Shown here piece by piece: positions 48,247-56,969 of a stretch of DNA of 64,000 bases. Where the stretch lies: assembly GCA_026399205.1 (NCBI GenBank), contig JAPLRL010000045.1, positions 84,710-148,709 of the forward strand, written 5' to 3'. Source of the DNA: Gammaproteobacteria bacterium. Its GTDB lineage: Bacteria > Pseudomonadota > Gammaproteobacteria > Legionellales > Legionellaceae. The translations under genes and the position numbers were made by a program. Below the pieces are notes generated by a model. It did not search any database. It had not been told where the DNA came from and was given only the letters and a program-made list of their open reading frames with translations. Each line of letters begins with the position of its first letter. Position 1 is the first letter of the stretch.

Positions 48247-48275
48247 TTGACATTAACGGCAAAACTTCATAAGAT
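48247..48275 (+). promoter_or_regulatory. Sigma70-type promoter of rpmH
   Basis: TTGACA at 48247-48252, a 17-bp spacer and TAAGAT at 48270-48275, 45 bp before the rpmH start codon. The -35 box is perfect; the -10 box has two mismatches. Confidence 0.55.
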
Positions 48276-48320
48276 CAGCCTCTTTTTTTTAAATGCTTTA
48301 CTTTTGTCGGATGCAAAATT

Positions 48321-48455
48321 ATGAAAAGAACATTTCAACCCAGTTTGATAAAGCGAAAACGAGATCATGGGTTTAGAGCTAGAATGGCTACACGCGGAGG
48401 GCGCCTTGTTTTAGCACGACGTCGTGCTAAAGGACGGAAACGTTTATCTGCTTAA
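48321..48455 (+). CDS. rpmH: 50S ribosomal protein L34
   Basis: A 44-aa basic ribosomal protein starting [20 protein letters not shown] and ending GRKRLSA, a full match to the family. Its TAA overlaps the rnpA ATG (TAATG). First gene of the conserved rpmH-rnpA-yidD-yidC-mnmE unit. Confidence 0.98.
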   Translation: MKRTFQPSLIKRKRDHGFRARMATRGGRLVLARRRAKGRKRLSA

Positions 48456-48793
48456 TGAATCACTTTTCTCAACTTAAACGTATCAATAAAAAAGCTGAAT
48501 ATGATTTAGCGTTTGATCAAGCAAAAAAAGTGGTGATGTCGCATTTTATTTTTTTTTATAAACCCAATGATAAAAACATCGGTCGCTTGGGTTTGGTGAT
48601 TCCTAAAAGAAAAATATCCAAAGCGCATGATAGAAATCGAACCAAACGTTTGCTCAGAGAGTCTTTTCGCTGTCAAACGTTACCTGCCGTGGATATTATT
48701 GTTTTAGCAAGACAAGAAGTTGCAACTGTCAGCAATCACGTTTTGATGAATCAAATAGGAAAAGCATGGGAAAAAATAACACAGCATCAATAA
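48455..48793 (+). CDS. rnpA: Ribonuclease P protein component
   Basis: Protein subunit of RNase P, which matures tRNA 5' ends. The 112-aa basic protein has the family signature RNRTKRLLRESFR and LGLVIPKRKISKAHDRN. It overlaps rpmH by 1 bp and yidD by 28 bp. Confidence 0.96.
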   Translation: MNHFSQLKRINKKAEYDLAFDQAKKVVMSHFIFFYKPNDKNIGRLGLVIPKRKISKAHDRNRTKRLLRESFRCQTLPAVDIIVLARQEVATVSNHVLMNQIGKAWEKITQHQ

Positions 48794-48999
48794 ACTGCGT
48801 TTGTTTTGTTATTCAGGCTTACCGATACCTCATCAAGCCCGTTTTGCCAAGTTGTTGTCGTTTTTACCCCAGTTGCTCTGATTATGCTATTCAAAGTTTG
48901 TCTAAGCACGGTTTGGCAAAAGGGGGGTGGCTGTTGGTTTGCCGATTGTTACGTTGCCATCCTTGGCACTTGGGGGGACACGATCCTGTTCCTGAATAA
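48766..48999 (+). CDS. yidD: Membrane protein insertion efficiency factor YidD
   Basis: A 77-aa peripheral membrane protein that helps YidC-dependent insertion. The family motifs are YRYLIKPVLPSCCRFYPSCSDY and CHPWHLGGHDPVPE. The start at 48766 overlaps rnpA by 28 bp; a later start would lose little of the conserved domain. Confidence 0.93.
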   Translation: MGKNNTASINCVCFVIQAYRYLIKPVLPSCCRFYPSCSDYAIQSLSKHGLAKGGWLLVCRLLRCHPWHLGGHDPVPE

Positions 49000-49036
49000 C
49001 GTATGTTTACTTATTGACCTGTAGAGAGAAAAATAC

Positions 49037-50698
49037 ATGGATATCCGTCGTGTTATATTATATTCACTGATTGCTTTTGTGATGTTTTCACTATGGAATG
49101 CCTGGAATCACGATTATCCAGCACCCATCCAAGTGATATCGCATACCGCGTCTTCTCCTGAGTTGCATCAAGTCGCATCGGTGACACCGTCTGTTGAAGA
49201 CACCATTGACGCCAATAAGTCAGATAACACCGTTGCTGTTGCCCCCCCCATTGAAGTTGAAACCGATGTGCTTAAATTAAAAATTGATTTAAAACAAGGC
49301 GATATTGTTTCAGCAAATCTACTGCAATACCCTGAAAGTTTGAATCAAAACACCCCGTTTCAGCTGTTAAGCGAGACACCTGAGCAACATTATGTTGCCA
49401 ATAGCATGCTGATTTCACCAAATCTTAATCGCTATATTAAAAATCAATTTCATTTTAAAGCAGATCAAGCACGCTATCAGTTAGCAAAAGACCAAAACAC
49501 CCTTGTTGTTAAATTAGCAGGTAAAAATCAACAAGGATTAAGCGTCGTTAAAACCTTTTCTTTTACGAAAGGGAGCTATTTAGTTGATATTGCTTACCTC
49601 ATAAAAAATGAGGGCAGCGAGCCATGGAGTGGGCTTGTTGATATGCAATTAGCTCGAAATGAACCAACATCATCGGGCTCTGGTCTATTTCAAATCGGGA
49701 CCTACACCGGTGCGTCTTATTCGCAACCCGGGGTTCATCGGTATGAAAAAGTGTCGTTTAGTGATATGGTCAAAAAAAATGTGAACGTGAAAACAACCGG
49801 TGGCTGGATAGCCATGCAGCAGCATTATTTTTTAACCGCATGGATTCCTAGCGAACATCAGGCCACGTCGTTTTATACCCAAGCAGCGAAAGATCAATAC
49901 ACCATTGGAGCCATGAATGATTTAATTCAGGTCAAACCAGGCCAACAAGCCCAAACCAGTGTGAAATTATTTTTGGGTCCTGAAGCCACCACTTTACTGA
50001 AAGACATTTCACCAGGCCTTGATTTAACCGTTGATTATGGTTGGTTTTGGTTTATTTCTTCGGCCTTGTTTTCAGTGATGAAATTGATTGAAGGCGTGGT
50101 GGGTAATTGGGGATGGTCAATTATTATCATCACCATTTTAATTAAATTGGTGTTCTATCGTTTGTCCGCAAAGAGCTATCACTCCATGGCAAACATGAGA
50201 AACTTACAACCTAAGCTTGAAGCGCTCAAAGCGCGGCATGGCGACGATAAGGCCAAATTAAGTCAAGCGACCATGGAGCTGTATAAACAAGAAAAAATTA
50301 ACCCATTGGGTGGCTGTTTACCGATTATTGTGCAGATTCCGGTGTTTATCGCGCTATATTGGGTGTTGGTTGAGAGTGTAGAGTTAAGACAAACGCCGTT
50401 TATTTGGTGGATCAACGATTTAGCAGCGCCCGATGCGTTTCATGTGTTGCCGATTATCATGGGGTTCACCATGTTGATTCAACAGCGCTTGAACCCAGCA
50501 CCACCTGATCCCATGCAAGCAAAAATGATGATGTTTTTACCGATTTTGTTCACAGGGCTATTTTGGAATTTTCCTTCGGGTCTGGTGTTATATTGGATTG
50601 TGAACAATATCTTATCGATTTTACAACAATGGTGGATCACACGCAAAATCACCGCGCCATCAAAAACGCAACCTAAGCTAAAAAAGCTTAAAAAATGA
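49037..50698 (+). CDS. yidC: Membrane protein insertase YidC
   Basis: Inserts inner-membrane proteins with or without SecYEG. The 553-aa protein has an N-terminal membrane segment (about 5-22), a large periplasmic domain (about 60-330) and the conserved C-terminal helices with [20 protein letters not shown] and the basic tail [11 protein letters not shown]. The stop overlaps the mnmE start (ATGA). Confidence 0.97.
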   Translation: MDIRRVILYSLIAFVMFSLWNAWNHDYPAPIQVISHTASSPELHQVASVTPSVEDTIDANKSDNTVAVAPPIEVETDVLKLKIDLKQGDIVSANLLQYPESLNQNTPFQLLSETPEQHYVANSMLISPNLNRYIKNQFHFKADQARYQLAKDQNTLVVKLAGKNQQGLSVVKTFSFTKGSYLVDIAYLIKNEGSEPWSGLVDMQLARNEPTSSGSGLFQIGTYTGASYSQPGVHRYEKVSFSDMVKKNVNVKTTGGWIAMQQHYFLTAWIPSEHQATSFYTQAAKDQYTIGAMNDLIQVKPGQQAQTSVKLFLGPEATTLLKDISPGLDLTVDYGWFWFISSALFSVMKLIEGVVGNWGWSIIIITILIKLVFYRLSAKSYHSMANMRNLQPKLEALKARHGDDKAKLSQATMELYKQEKINPLGGCLPIIVQIPVFIALYWVLVESVELRQTPFIWWINDLAAPDAFHVLPIIMGFTMLIQQRLNPAPPDPMQAKMMMFLPILFTGLFWNFPSGLVLYWIVNNILSILQQWWITRKITAPSKTQPKLKKLKK

Positions 50699-52038
50699 GT
50701 TCGTCAGTAGAGACAATTGTGGCCATTGCGACGCCTCCAGGATATGGGGGGGTCGGCATGGTCCGTCTCTCTGGTCCCTTAAGTTACGACATCGCCACAC
50801 ATCTCACTAGCTGTTCTTTTCAGCCGCAACACATCAAGGTTTGTCAGTTTTTATCTCAAGAAAGCGAGGTGATGGATAAAGGGATCGTCTTGTATTTTAA
50901 AGCCCCGCATTCGTTTACAGGCGAAGACATCATTGAGTTACACGGACATGGTTCACCGGTGGTTCTTGATCAATTAGTGACACGCTGCGTTGAACTTGGC
51001 GCAAGGCTTGCAGAACCTGGTGAATTTTCCTTGCGCGCGTTTTTGAATGGAAAAATCGATTTACTTCAAGCTGAGGCGATTGCTGATTTGATTCATGCAA
51101 GCTCAGAAACCGCGGCCAAAATGGCGATGCAATCACTACAAGGTGTCTTTTCACAACAGATTCATACGCTGCATGATGAATTGGTCAGGCTGCGCGTTTA
51201 TTTAGAAGCCATGATTGATTTTCCTGATGAAGAAGTTGATTTTTTATCAAAGGGTCAAGTCAAAGAAAAACTGGCGGGGATATTGGCACACATGGACCAG
51301 CTGCAATCCACAGCAAAGCAGGGTTCAATGATCCGCGAAGGGGTGGTTGTCGTGATTGCAGGTCCTCCGAATGCGGGTAAATCGACGCTCATGAACGCTT
51401 TAGCGGGGCGTGACGTTGCGATCGTGACCGAACTAGCCGGTACCACACGAGATGTGATGCGCGAGTGTATTTTGCTTGAAGGGGTGCCTTTGACCTTGGT
51501 GGATACCGCAGGGTTAAGAGAAACCGAATGTGTGATTGAACAAGAGGGCATTAAACGCGCCTATGAGATGTTGAAACAAGCCGCACTGGTTCTTTTTGTC
51601 CAAGATGTGAATCAAATCAAAGAAAGTCCCACACCGGAAAATCCTTTATTAAGCGCTATTTCTCCGCTGCCACCGGTATTAACCATTTATAATAAAATGG
51701 ATACTCAAGAAAATTGCTTCAGTGAAGATAAGTCGGCTATTTATATTTCAGCGCAACTTGGGAAAGGGATATCCGAGCTTAAACAAGCTTTATTAAAAGC
51801 TGTCGGATATCGACCCCAAGAAGGCGTTTTCATTGCCAGGCGACGACATCTAGAGGCGTTGGCGCGTGCTAAAACCGCTCTGGAAACAGCAATATTTCAA
51901 TTAAACATAACGCCTTCGGTGGAGCTGGTCGCAGAAGATCTCCGCGCCTCGCATATGGCTTTATCAGCCATAACCGGTCAATTTACCTCAGATGATTTGC
52001 TCGGAGAAATTTTCTCTACGTTTTGTATAGGAAAGTAG
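50695..52038 (+). CDS. mnmE: tRNA modification GTPase MnmE
   Basis: Works with MnmG to make the 5-carboxymethylaminomethyl group on wobble uridine. The 447-aa protein has the formyl-THF-binding N-terminal domain, G1 [10 protein letters not shown]3 [10 protein letters not shown]4 NKMD and the C-terminal FCIGK that carries the essential cysteine. Family length is about 450. Last gene of the rpmH unit. Confidence 0.97.
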   Translation: MSSSVETIVAIATPPGYGGVGMVRLSGPLSYDIATHLTSCSFQPQHIKVCQFLSQESEVMDKGIVLYFKAPHSFTGEDIIELHGHGSPVVLDQLVTRCVELGARLAEPGEFSLRAFLNGKIDLLQAEAIADLIHASSETAAKMAMQSLQGVFSQQIHTLHDELVRLRVYLEAMIDFPDEEVDFLSKGQVKEKLAGILAHMDQLQSTAKQGSMIREGVVVVIAGPPNAGKSTLMNALAGRDVAIVTELAGTTRDVMRECILLEGVPLTLVDTAGLRETECVIEQEGIKRAYEMLKQAALVLFVQDVNQIKESPTPENPLLSAISPLPPVLTIYNKMDTQENCFSEDKSAIYISAQLGKGISELKQALLKAVGYRPQEGVFIARRRHLEALARAKTALETAIFQLNITPSVELVAEDLRASHMALSAITGQFTSDDLLGEIFSTFCIGK

Positions 52039-52072
52039 GTTAAATTTGCGGCAATGACGTCATGCGATAAAA

Positions 52073-52255
52073 CGTAGGGTGGACAAAGGAGCCCGCGATG
52101 AATTTGCAGGTTGCTGCACACTTTCGGGCGACGTGTCCACCGCTTCTCGGGACTTTTCGAGCAATTCAGGCGGTCCGAGTGACCGGTGGACACGTCGCCT
52201 TAAGGGTTTCTGCTAACCTGGCCGCTCAGTGCTAGGCTCCTTTGTCCACCCTACG
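52073..52255. repeat. Family B long palindrome, copy B2
   Basis: Ends CGTAGGGTGGACAAAGGAGC and the complement, with inner arms GGGCGACGTGTCCACCG and CCGGTGGACACGTCGCC. It lies between the convergent mnmE and mscS-like genes and probably terminates both. Confidence 0.9.
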
Positions 52256-52272
52256 ATTTCTCGTGTGTGCCA

Positions 52273-53049
52273 CTACACATGAGTAATCTTCTCTCGATCA
52301 AATTGCTGATTCATTTTTTCTTGTAAATAATGATGGGTGGTGGGTAGATCAGTTGCATTGACCCAGGCCATGAATTTCAGATCAATCGCACCACCCACAA
52401 ACCCGTTCACGACCACATTGGGTGCGGGATCATCTAAAACTTGATCGCAATTTTCCGCAATGGTTAAAAATATTGCCTTTACTTTAGCAATATCACAGTC
52501 ATAGGGAACGGCGATATGAATATCAATACGCCGCGTTGCAAAATAACTTAAATTGGTCATTTGTGATTTAATCATGACTTCGTTGGGAATGCGCACTAAT
52601 TTATTATCAGCGGTTTTCAGCTTGGTGGATAGCATATCAATAGACTCAACCACCCCAGTGACTTTCTTGATCTCAATGGTATCACCCACTTTACAGGGAC
52701 GCTCAAACAATAAAAAAATCCCGCTAATGAGGTTGGATATGGCCGTTTGTGAAGCAAAGCCGATAGCGACGGTAAAAATACCTGCAGCACCCAACAAAAA
52801 ATTCAACTTGAATCCTAAGTGTTGTAATCCTGAGACTGAAAAAATGGTGAAAATCAGATAGAAAAACAGTCGCTTAATCACCAAAATATGATGGCGTGAA
52901 ACGTGGTTTGTCAGTGCTATCTCGACAAAGTAACTGATGCGCTTAGCAATAAAAAAACCCATCACGATGAGACTTATCGCATAAATGCCGTTTAAGAGTT
53001 TATCAGGGTGAGTGAAATGATTGTATAGTTCGTGAGCGTCATACAGCAT
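52273..53049 (-). CDS. Small-conductance mechanosensitive channel (MscS family)
   Basis: A 258-aa inner-membrane channel that opens on hypo-osmotic stress. It has three membrane segments; the third (LGAAGIFTVAIGFASQTAISNLISG) is the pore helix. The MscS beta domain follows (FERPCKVGDTIEI, then VRIPNEVMIKSQMTNLSY). I start it at 53049, where AGGAG is 8 bases upstream; a longer frame starts at 53085. Confidence 0.93.
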   Translation of the reverse strand: MLYDAHELYNHFTHPDKLLNGIYAISLIVMGFFIAKRISYFVEIALTNHVSRHHILVIKRLFFYLIFTIFSVSGLQHLGFKLNFLLGAAGIFTVAIGFASQTAISNLISGIFLLFERPCKVGDTIEIKKVTGVVESIDMLSTKLKTADNKLVRIPNEVMIKSQMTNLSYFATRRIDIHIAVPYDCDIAKVKAIFLTIAENCDQVLDDPAPNVVVNGFVGGAIDLKFMAWVNATDLPTTHHYLQEKMNQQFDREKITHV

Positions 53050-53105
53050 GGGTAAAACTCCTATTGTCCCAAGTGTGTCGAGCATAGGTTATCTCATGGG
53101 GGAGT

Positions 53106-54377
53106 TCAAGTCATCGATAACGTTATCCCATGACGCAAATAAGACTCAACCGTAATAATTTGCCCAGGAATTCCTAACTCAAGCATCGCCGCTTTCAATG
53201 CCCTTTCTTCGCGCTGCTTTGTTGTGTCGTTTGACATATCCCACGTGACTTGAATCAACTCTTTTTCACCTTTTCTAGTTTGTACTAAAAAATCAACTTC
53301 ATAACGATCGGACGTTAAATAGTAATAAATATCTAATCCTCGCCGACGCAAATCAAGATAAATTAAATTTTCAAACAAATGCCCCTTATCTTTACTCATA
53401 TCAAAAACCATTGCGCGGACCAGGCCTGTGTCAATCGCATATATTTTTTTAGGGTTGGCTTGCACTTTGCGAATAGACGCCGCATACAAGGGGACAGAAA
53501 AAAGCAGATAGGCGTCTTCGATGTAATCTGCATAGTCATATAAACTATCTTTACTCACTTTATAGCCTTGGCTTTTCAAGTCATTATAAAATTTATTGAT
53601 GGAGAATAGGGTGGCAACATTTGCTAGCATCGTGGAAATCATATATTTGATCACAGCTGTATTGGAGATGTTATGACGTTCGATAATATCGCGGAAGGTC
53701 ACAATCGTGACATAATCTTGAAGCACTTGGTCACGAATGTTAGGCTCATAATGAATAACTTCGGGGAAGCCACCAGTATCAATATACTGACAAAAAACCT
53801 GCATTAAGGTGTCTCGCACTTTTGCACCAAACAAGGTAGTGTCAATCACTCGATGCGTTGCGACCTGATATTCATTAAAATCATAGGGCCAAACTTCAGT
53901 TGCTAGTGATCGGCCACGCAGAGAGGTTGCAATTTCCTTACTGAGTAACTTTGCAGACGATCCAGTTAAAAATAGGCTGATGTTTTTACTATCAAAAAAT
54001 CGTCGGATCACCGTGGGCCAGTTTTCGACATTTTGAATTTCATCTAAAAAAAAGTAACATGGTTTTTCATGGTTTTCAGGATACATTGAATAAAATCCAT
54101 CTAACAAACCCGCTAATCCGCTGGCATCTAGTGGTAACAGACGATCGTCTTCAAAGTTGATGTATAAAATTTCAGTGAGCTTAACGCCAGACTCAAGAAG
54201 TTGCTTTATTTTTTGAAAAACAAAATAGGTTTTCCCTGAGCGACGCATGCCGATTGCAACATTGATCTTATCTTTGATGTTTGGAAAAGCGGCGGTTCTT
54301 GGCACAAGGTTGTGCAGCGACTTCAGTTTGTCGTAAAACTCTTCTATTAACTGTTCCAATATATTGTGTTCGTTCAT
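53106..54377 (-). CDS. AAA ATPase with DUF4143 C-terminal domain
   Basis: A 423-aa protein with Walker A GMRRSGKT (about residues 43-50), Walker B YFFLDEIQNVENW, the sensor GSSAKLLS and the C-terminal DUF4143 nuclease-like domain (YEVDFLVQTRKGEKELIQVTW). In the last motif the usual acidic-x-K position reads IQVTW, so the nuclease-like site may be inactive. Function of the family is uncertain. It is only distantly like the protein at 15289. A perfect 10-bp inverted repeat sits just upstream. Confidence 0.85.
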   Translation of the reverse strand: MNEHNILEQLIEEFYDKLKSLHNLVPRTAAFPNIKDKINVAIGMRRSGKTYFVFQKIKQLLESGVKLTEILYINFEDDRLLPLDASGLAGLLDGFYSMYPENHEKPCYFFLDEIQNVENWPTVIRRFFDSKNISLFLTGSSAKLLSKEIATSLRGRSLATEVWPYDFNEYQVATHRVIDTTLFGAKVRDTLMQVFCQYIDTGGFPEVIHYEPNIRDQVLQDYVTIVTFRDIIERHNISNTAVIKYMISTMLANVATLFSINKFYNDLKSQGYKVSKDSLYDYADYIEDAYLLFSVPLYAASIRKVQANPKKIYAIDTGLVRAMVFDMSKDKGHLFENLIYLDLRRRGLDIYYYLTSDRYEVDFLVQTRKGEKELIQVTWDMSNDTTKQREERALKAAMLELGIPGQIITVESYLRHGITLSMT

Positions 54378-54395
54378 AAGGGATACTTTATTATA

Positions 54396-54422
54396 AATCC
54401 ATCCTTTATTTTAGGATGGATT
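54396..54422. promoter_or_regulatory. Perfect hairpin upstream of the DUF4143 ATPase
   Basis: AATCCATCCT and AGGATGGATT pair around a 7-base AT loop, ending 19 bases upstream of the ATPase start codon. It could be an operator or a 5' leader structure. The rest of the 259-bp gap up to the MATE gene is AT-rich with no other clear signal. Confidence 0.45.
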
Positions 54423-54636
54423 GTAGTTTATTGCAAATTAATTTAGGGACTGCGCCTGAAGACTTGTTGAGAATCGGCTTTTTTCAATAATTTAAGTATA
54501 CTTTAAAAATAAACGCAATATTTTGAAGTGTAGTTAAATTGGATGAATTCCTGCAGCTTAAGATAAAGTCCAATCTGTTTAAATTAAACCCTAATTATGT
54601 TAGCATAACGCATTAAATTATTTTTTTTGCAATGAT

Positions 54637-56205
54637 ATGTCGAATGAAGAGACTGTTTTAATCCCGATGCCCTTGTCGGCAGTAGTGTTGTCTAGAAAGG
54701 CTGCTATGTGGCGCGTACTCTGTTTAGCGATTCCAATGGCGCTTTCTTATACCTTTAGTTTGGAGATGTGGCTGCTGGTTTTGTTTTTAAGTCGATTAAA
54801 TTCAGATAAAGAGCATAGTGCAGCGATTACGCTGATTACCACCATGATAAATGCGCTGGTGATTATTGGCATATCTCCGTTATTTGCAATGAGCGCTATT
54901 GCCGGAAGAGAAATTGGAGCACTTAAAAAGGCACAGGAGCGTAATGAACCAGAGCTCGACCTACAGCGTCGCAAAGATAAAATTGCTCGAGTGAATCATC
55001 ATGGCTTAATGATTGCAACGACCATGATTCCTTTTGCTGCTGTACCTCTTATTTTTTCTGAAGCTATTTTTAGGGATGTATTTAGACAAAATGCTGAAGT
55101 GGCTAAACTTGCACAGCGCATGACGCGGCCTTATGCCATCGCCATTCCAGGCGTGATGCTAAGGCTTTGCTCAGAACAAATGATGTTTAGTTTTGGAAAA
55201 ACAAAACCTGCCATGGTTATGGGGTTAGTGAATGCATCCATTGGCATGGGATTAACCTATTTTCTTGCGTTTGGCAAACCCCAACTTGGTGAAGAGGGTA
55301 TATTAATTGGGTACATTACGGAGGCCTATCTGACGGCGGCCGCATTCTCACTATATATCGCATGTCATCCTGATTTTAAGGACTATGCTTTTTTTCGTCC
55401 GCAGGCATTAAAAACGCACTTAAAAGATATTCGTGAGCTGTTGAATATTGGGCGTTCTATTTGTATCGGTAATGCAATAGAAATGGGCGCCATTTTGGGG
55501 ACTGGCGCAGTCGCCGGGCGAGTCGGGGTAATGGATCAAGCCGCATACTCAACCACGATGCAATTTATATTATTCACCCTTTTATTGCAGTCAGCCTGTG
55601 GACAAAGTATTAGCCAGGAGGTGAGTCGGCGGATTGGCGAACAAGATTATCAAAATGCGGTGAGAATTGGACGCTATGGTGTTGTGGCAACGCTTGGGTC
55701 TGTCATTGGACTACCCTTGTTATTTTCGGTAAAGCCTGCATATTTAGGGCGACTATTAGGTCAAAATACACCGGAAATGCAGGCAATTTTAACCTACCTT
55801 GTTCCAATGATGGCATTCAGTGTCTTATGGGATGCACCACGCTATGATTTTTTGCAAACCCTTAGAAATAATTTAGGTGATGGTCAACGTGCGACACTGG
55901 TTTCATCCGTTGGGTTATTATCTGGTGTGCTTTTATCATGGGCGCTGGGGACACAGACTCGTCTAGGTATTTATGGTGTAGCGCTAGGGTACTTGATAGG
56001 ACTAATGGGTGCTACCTTAGGTTTATTTGTTCGATGGAATGCGCGCTTGAAGCCCGATCTTATTGAGATTAATCAGGTAGCTGTTGAGCAAATAACCACG
56101 GAAGTTGCTGAACCCGACCTCGTAGTAAATGAGCGCGATCGCTTTTTCCTTCCCTATTCATCAACACACCAGAATGGATTGAACATATCATATGACCCTC
56201 ATTAA
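54637..56205 (+). CDS. MATE family efflux transporter
   Basis: A 522-aa polytopic membrane protein with about twelve hydrophobic segments and the two-half arrangement of MATE/NorM exporters (first half about 20-270, second about 275-480; e.g. MALSYTFSLEMWLL, LCSEQMMFSFGKTKPAMVMG). These are cation-coupled exporters of organic compounds. A longer than usual cytoplasmic loop rich in Lys/Glu lies at about 92-120. The 3' end overlaps the start of the cyclodipeptide synthase gene by 14 bp, so export of its product is a reasonable inference. No strong ribosome site precedes the ATG. Confidence 0.85.
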   Translation: MSNEETVLIPMPLSAVVLSRKAAMWRVLCLAIPMALSYTFSLEMWLLVLFLSRLNSDKEHSAAITLITTMINALVIIGISPLFAMSAIAGREIGALKKAQERNEPELDLQRRKDKIARVNHHGLMIATTMIPFAAVPLIFSEAIFRDVFRQNAEVAKLAQRMTRPYAIAIPGVMLRLCSEQMMFSFGKTKPAMVMGLVNASIGMGLTYFLAFGKPQLGEEGILIGYITEAYLTAAAFSLYIACHPDFKDYAFFRPQALKTHLKDIRELLNIGRSICIGNAIEMGAILGTGAVAGRVGVMDQAAYSTTMQFILFTLLLQSACGQSISQEVSRRIGEQDYQNAVRIGRYGVVATLGSVIGLPLLFSVKPAYLGRLLGQNTPEMQAILTYLVPMMAFSVLWDAPRYDFLQTLRNNLGDGQRATLVSSVGLLSGVLLSWALGTQTRLGIYGVALGYLIGLMGATLGLFVRWNARLKPDLIEINQVAVEQITTEVAEPDLVVNERDRFFLPYSSTHQNGLNISYDPH

Positions 56206-56908
56206 AGCTTCATTCAAGGGCAATCCGCCAGAAGAGCGTAAACAGTTTGCGAACTCAAGCTGTCTTATGCCGATCAGTGTTGGGCAGCGTGTTCATGAAG
56301 GCGAGAAACTTGCCTCGGTGATTAAGCTGGTGAGTACTGCGTTTCAAACCTGTACCATTTTGGTTGATGACAGTATACAGCGTTATACCTTGGCGATAGA
56401 GCGTTTAAGTGAGCCAGACTTACTTTATGATGAAGCATTGATGTTAGGGCGGGCGTGGTTAATGAGAAACCAAGACATCATTTCCCAGTTAAGCATCCCT
56501 TACCAAGTGTTACGATGGGATGATTGGTTAAAGCATGCGGCGTTTCAGGCGCAACACGAACGAGTGAGTCAGCTGTATCATCATAATTCGATGTATAAGG
56601 CGGCTATTCATCAAAATGTAGATGCATTTTTGGCAAGAGATGTAGGGCGAAATCCGATGTGCGACTCAAAGCGGGCGCGAATAGAGCAGTTATGTGTAGA
56701 TTATTTGTTAGAAGAATGCGCGGTCATGTGTTTATGGACATACGGAAAATATCATTTTGAGCTCTATCCCACGGGGCGAAATCAAGCCATGACGGCAACC
56801 TATGAAATGCTTATTAAACCGCAGTATTCAGATTATCTGCGATCGGTTGGCATTCGATTTAAAAAATATCCCATTCCCTCCTTAGAGTCTAGTACCGCAG
56901 TTTTATAA
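56192..56908 (+). CDS. tRNA-dependent cyclodipeptide synthase (XYP type)
   Basis: A 238-aa enzyme that diverts two aminoacyl-tRNAs to make a cyclic dipeptide. Recognised from the catalytic-serine loop MPISVGQRVHEGEKL (Ser29), the helix CVDYLLEECAV (Tyr171 and Glu175, matching Tyr178 and Glu182 of AlbC), and LYPTGRNQAM (Tyr192-Pro193, matching Tyr202 and the following residue). The Tyr-Pro pair, with Gln rather than Asn three residues after the serine, places it in the XYP subfamily. That subfamily includes the Rickettsiella grylli enzyme. The gene overlaps the MATE exporter by 14 bp. No oxidase, methyltransferase or P450 tailoring gene is nearby. The amino acids used cannot be told with confidence. 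Confidence 0.85.
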   Translation: MTLIKASFKGNPPEERKQFANSSCLMPISVGQRVHEGEKLASVIKLVSTAFQTCTILVDDSIQRYTLAIERLSEPDLLYDEALMLGRAWLMRNQDIISQLSIPYQVLRWDDWLKHAAFQAQHERVSQLYHHNSMYKAAIHQNVDAFLARDVGRNPMCDSKRARIEQLCVDYLLEECAVMCLWTYGKYHFELYPTGRNQAMTATYEMLIKPQYSDYLRSVGIRFKKYPIPSLESSTAVL

Positions 56909-56969
56909 TTGTACTTTCTAGTGGATTTTTCTTCTTTAGAGACCTACAGTATTAGTATGGGGCTGGCTA

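Larger units (their letters stand above)
47492..48320. other. Long non-coding region with repeats and right origin arm
   Basis: 829 bp without a convincing gene. It holds, in order: an AT-rich leader of the 361-codon gene; a family A-type element (47611-47746) with a DnaA-box sequence TGTGGATAA at 47625-47633; a second short family A hairpin (47775-47832); the right origin arm (47857-48095); a family C hairpin (48105-48190); and the rpmH promoter. Confidence 0.75.

Noticed and set aside
48806..49024. 72-codon frame overlapping yidD
   Set aside because: It is another frame of yidD, which has clear family motifs.
54637..56205. Lipid II flippase or polysaccharide flippase in place of MATE exporter
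   Set aside because: The two-half pattern and its overlap with a small-molecule synthase gene fit a MATE exporter better; a flippase partner cluster is absent.
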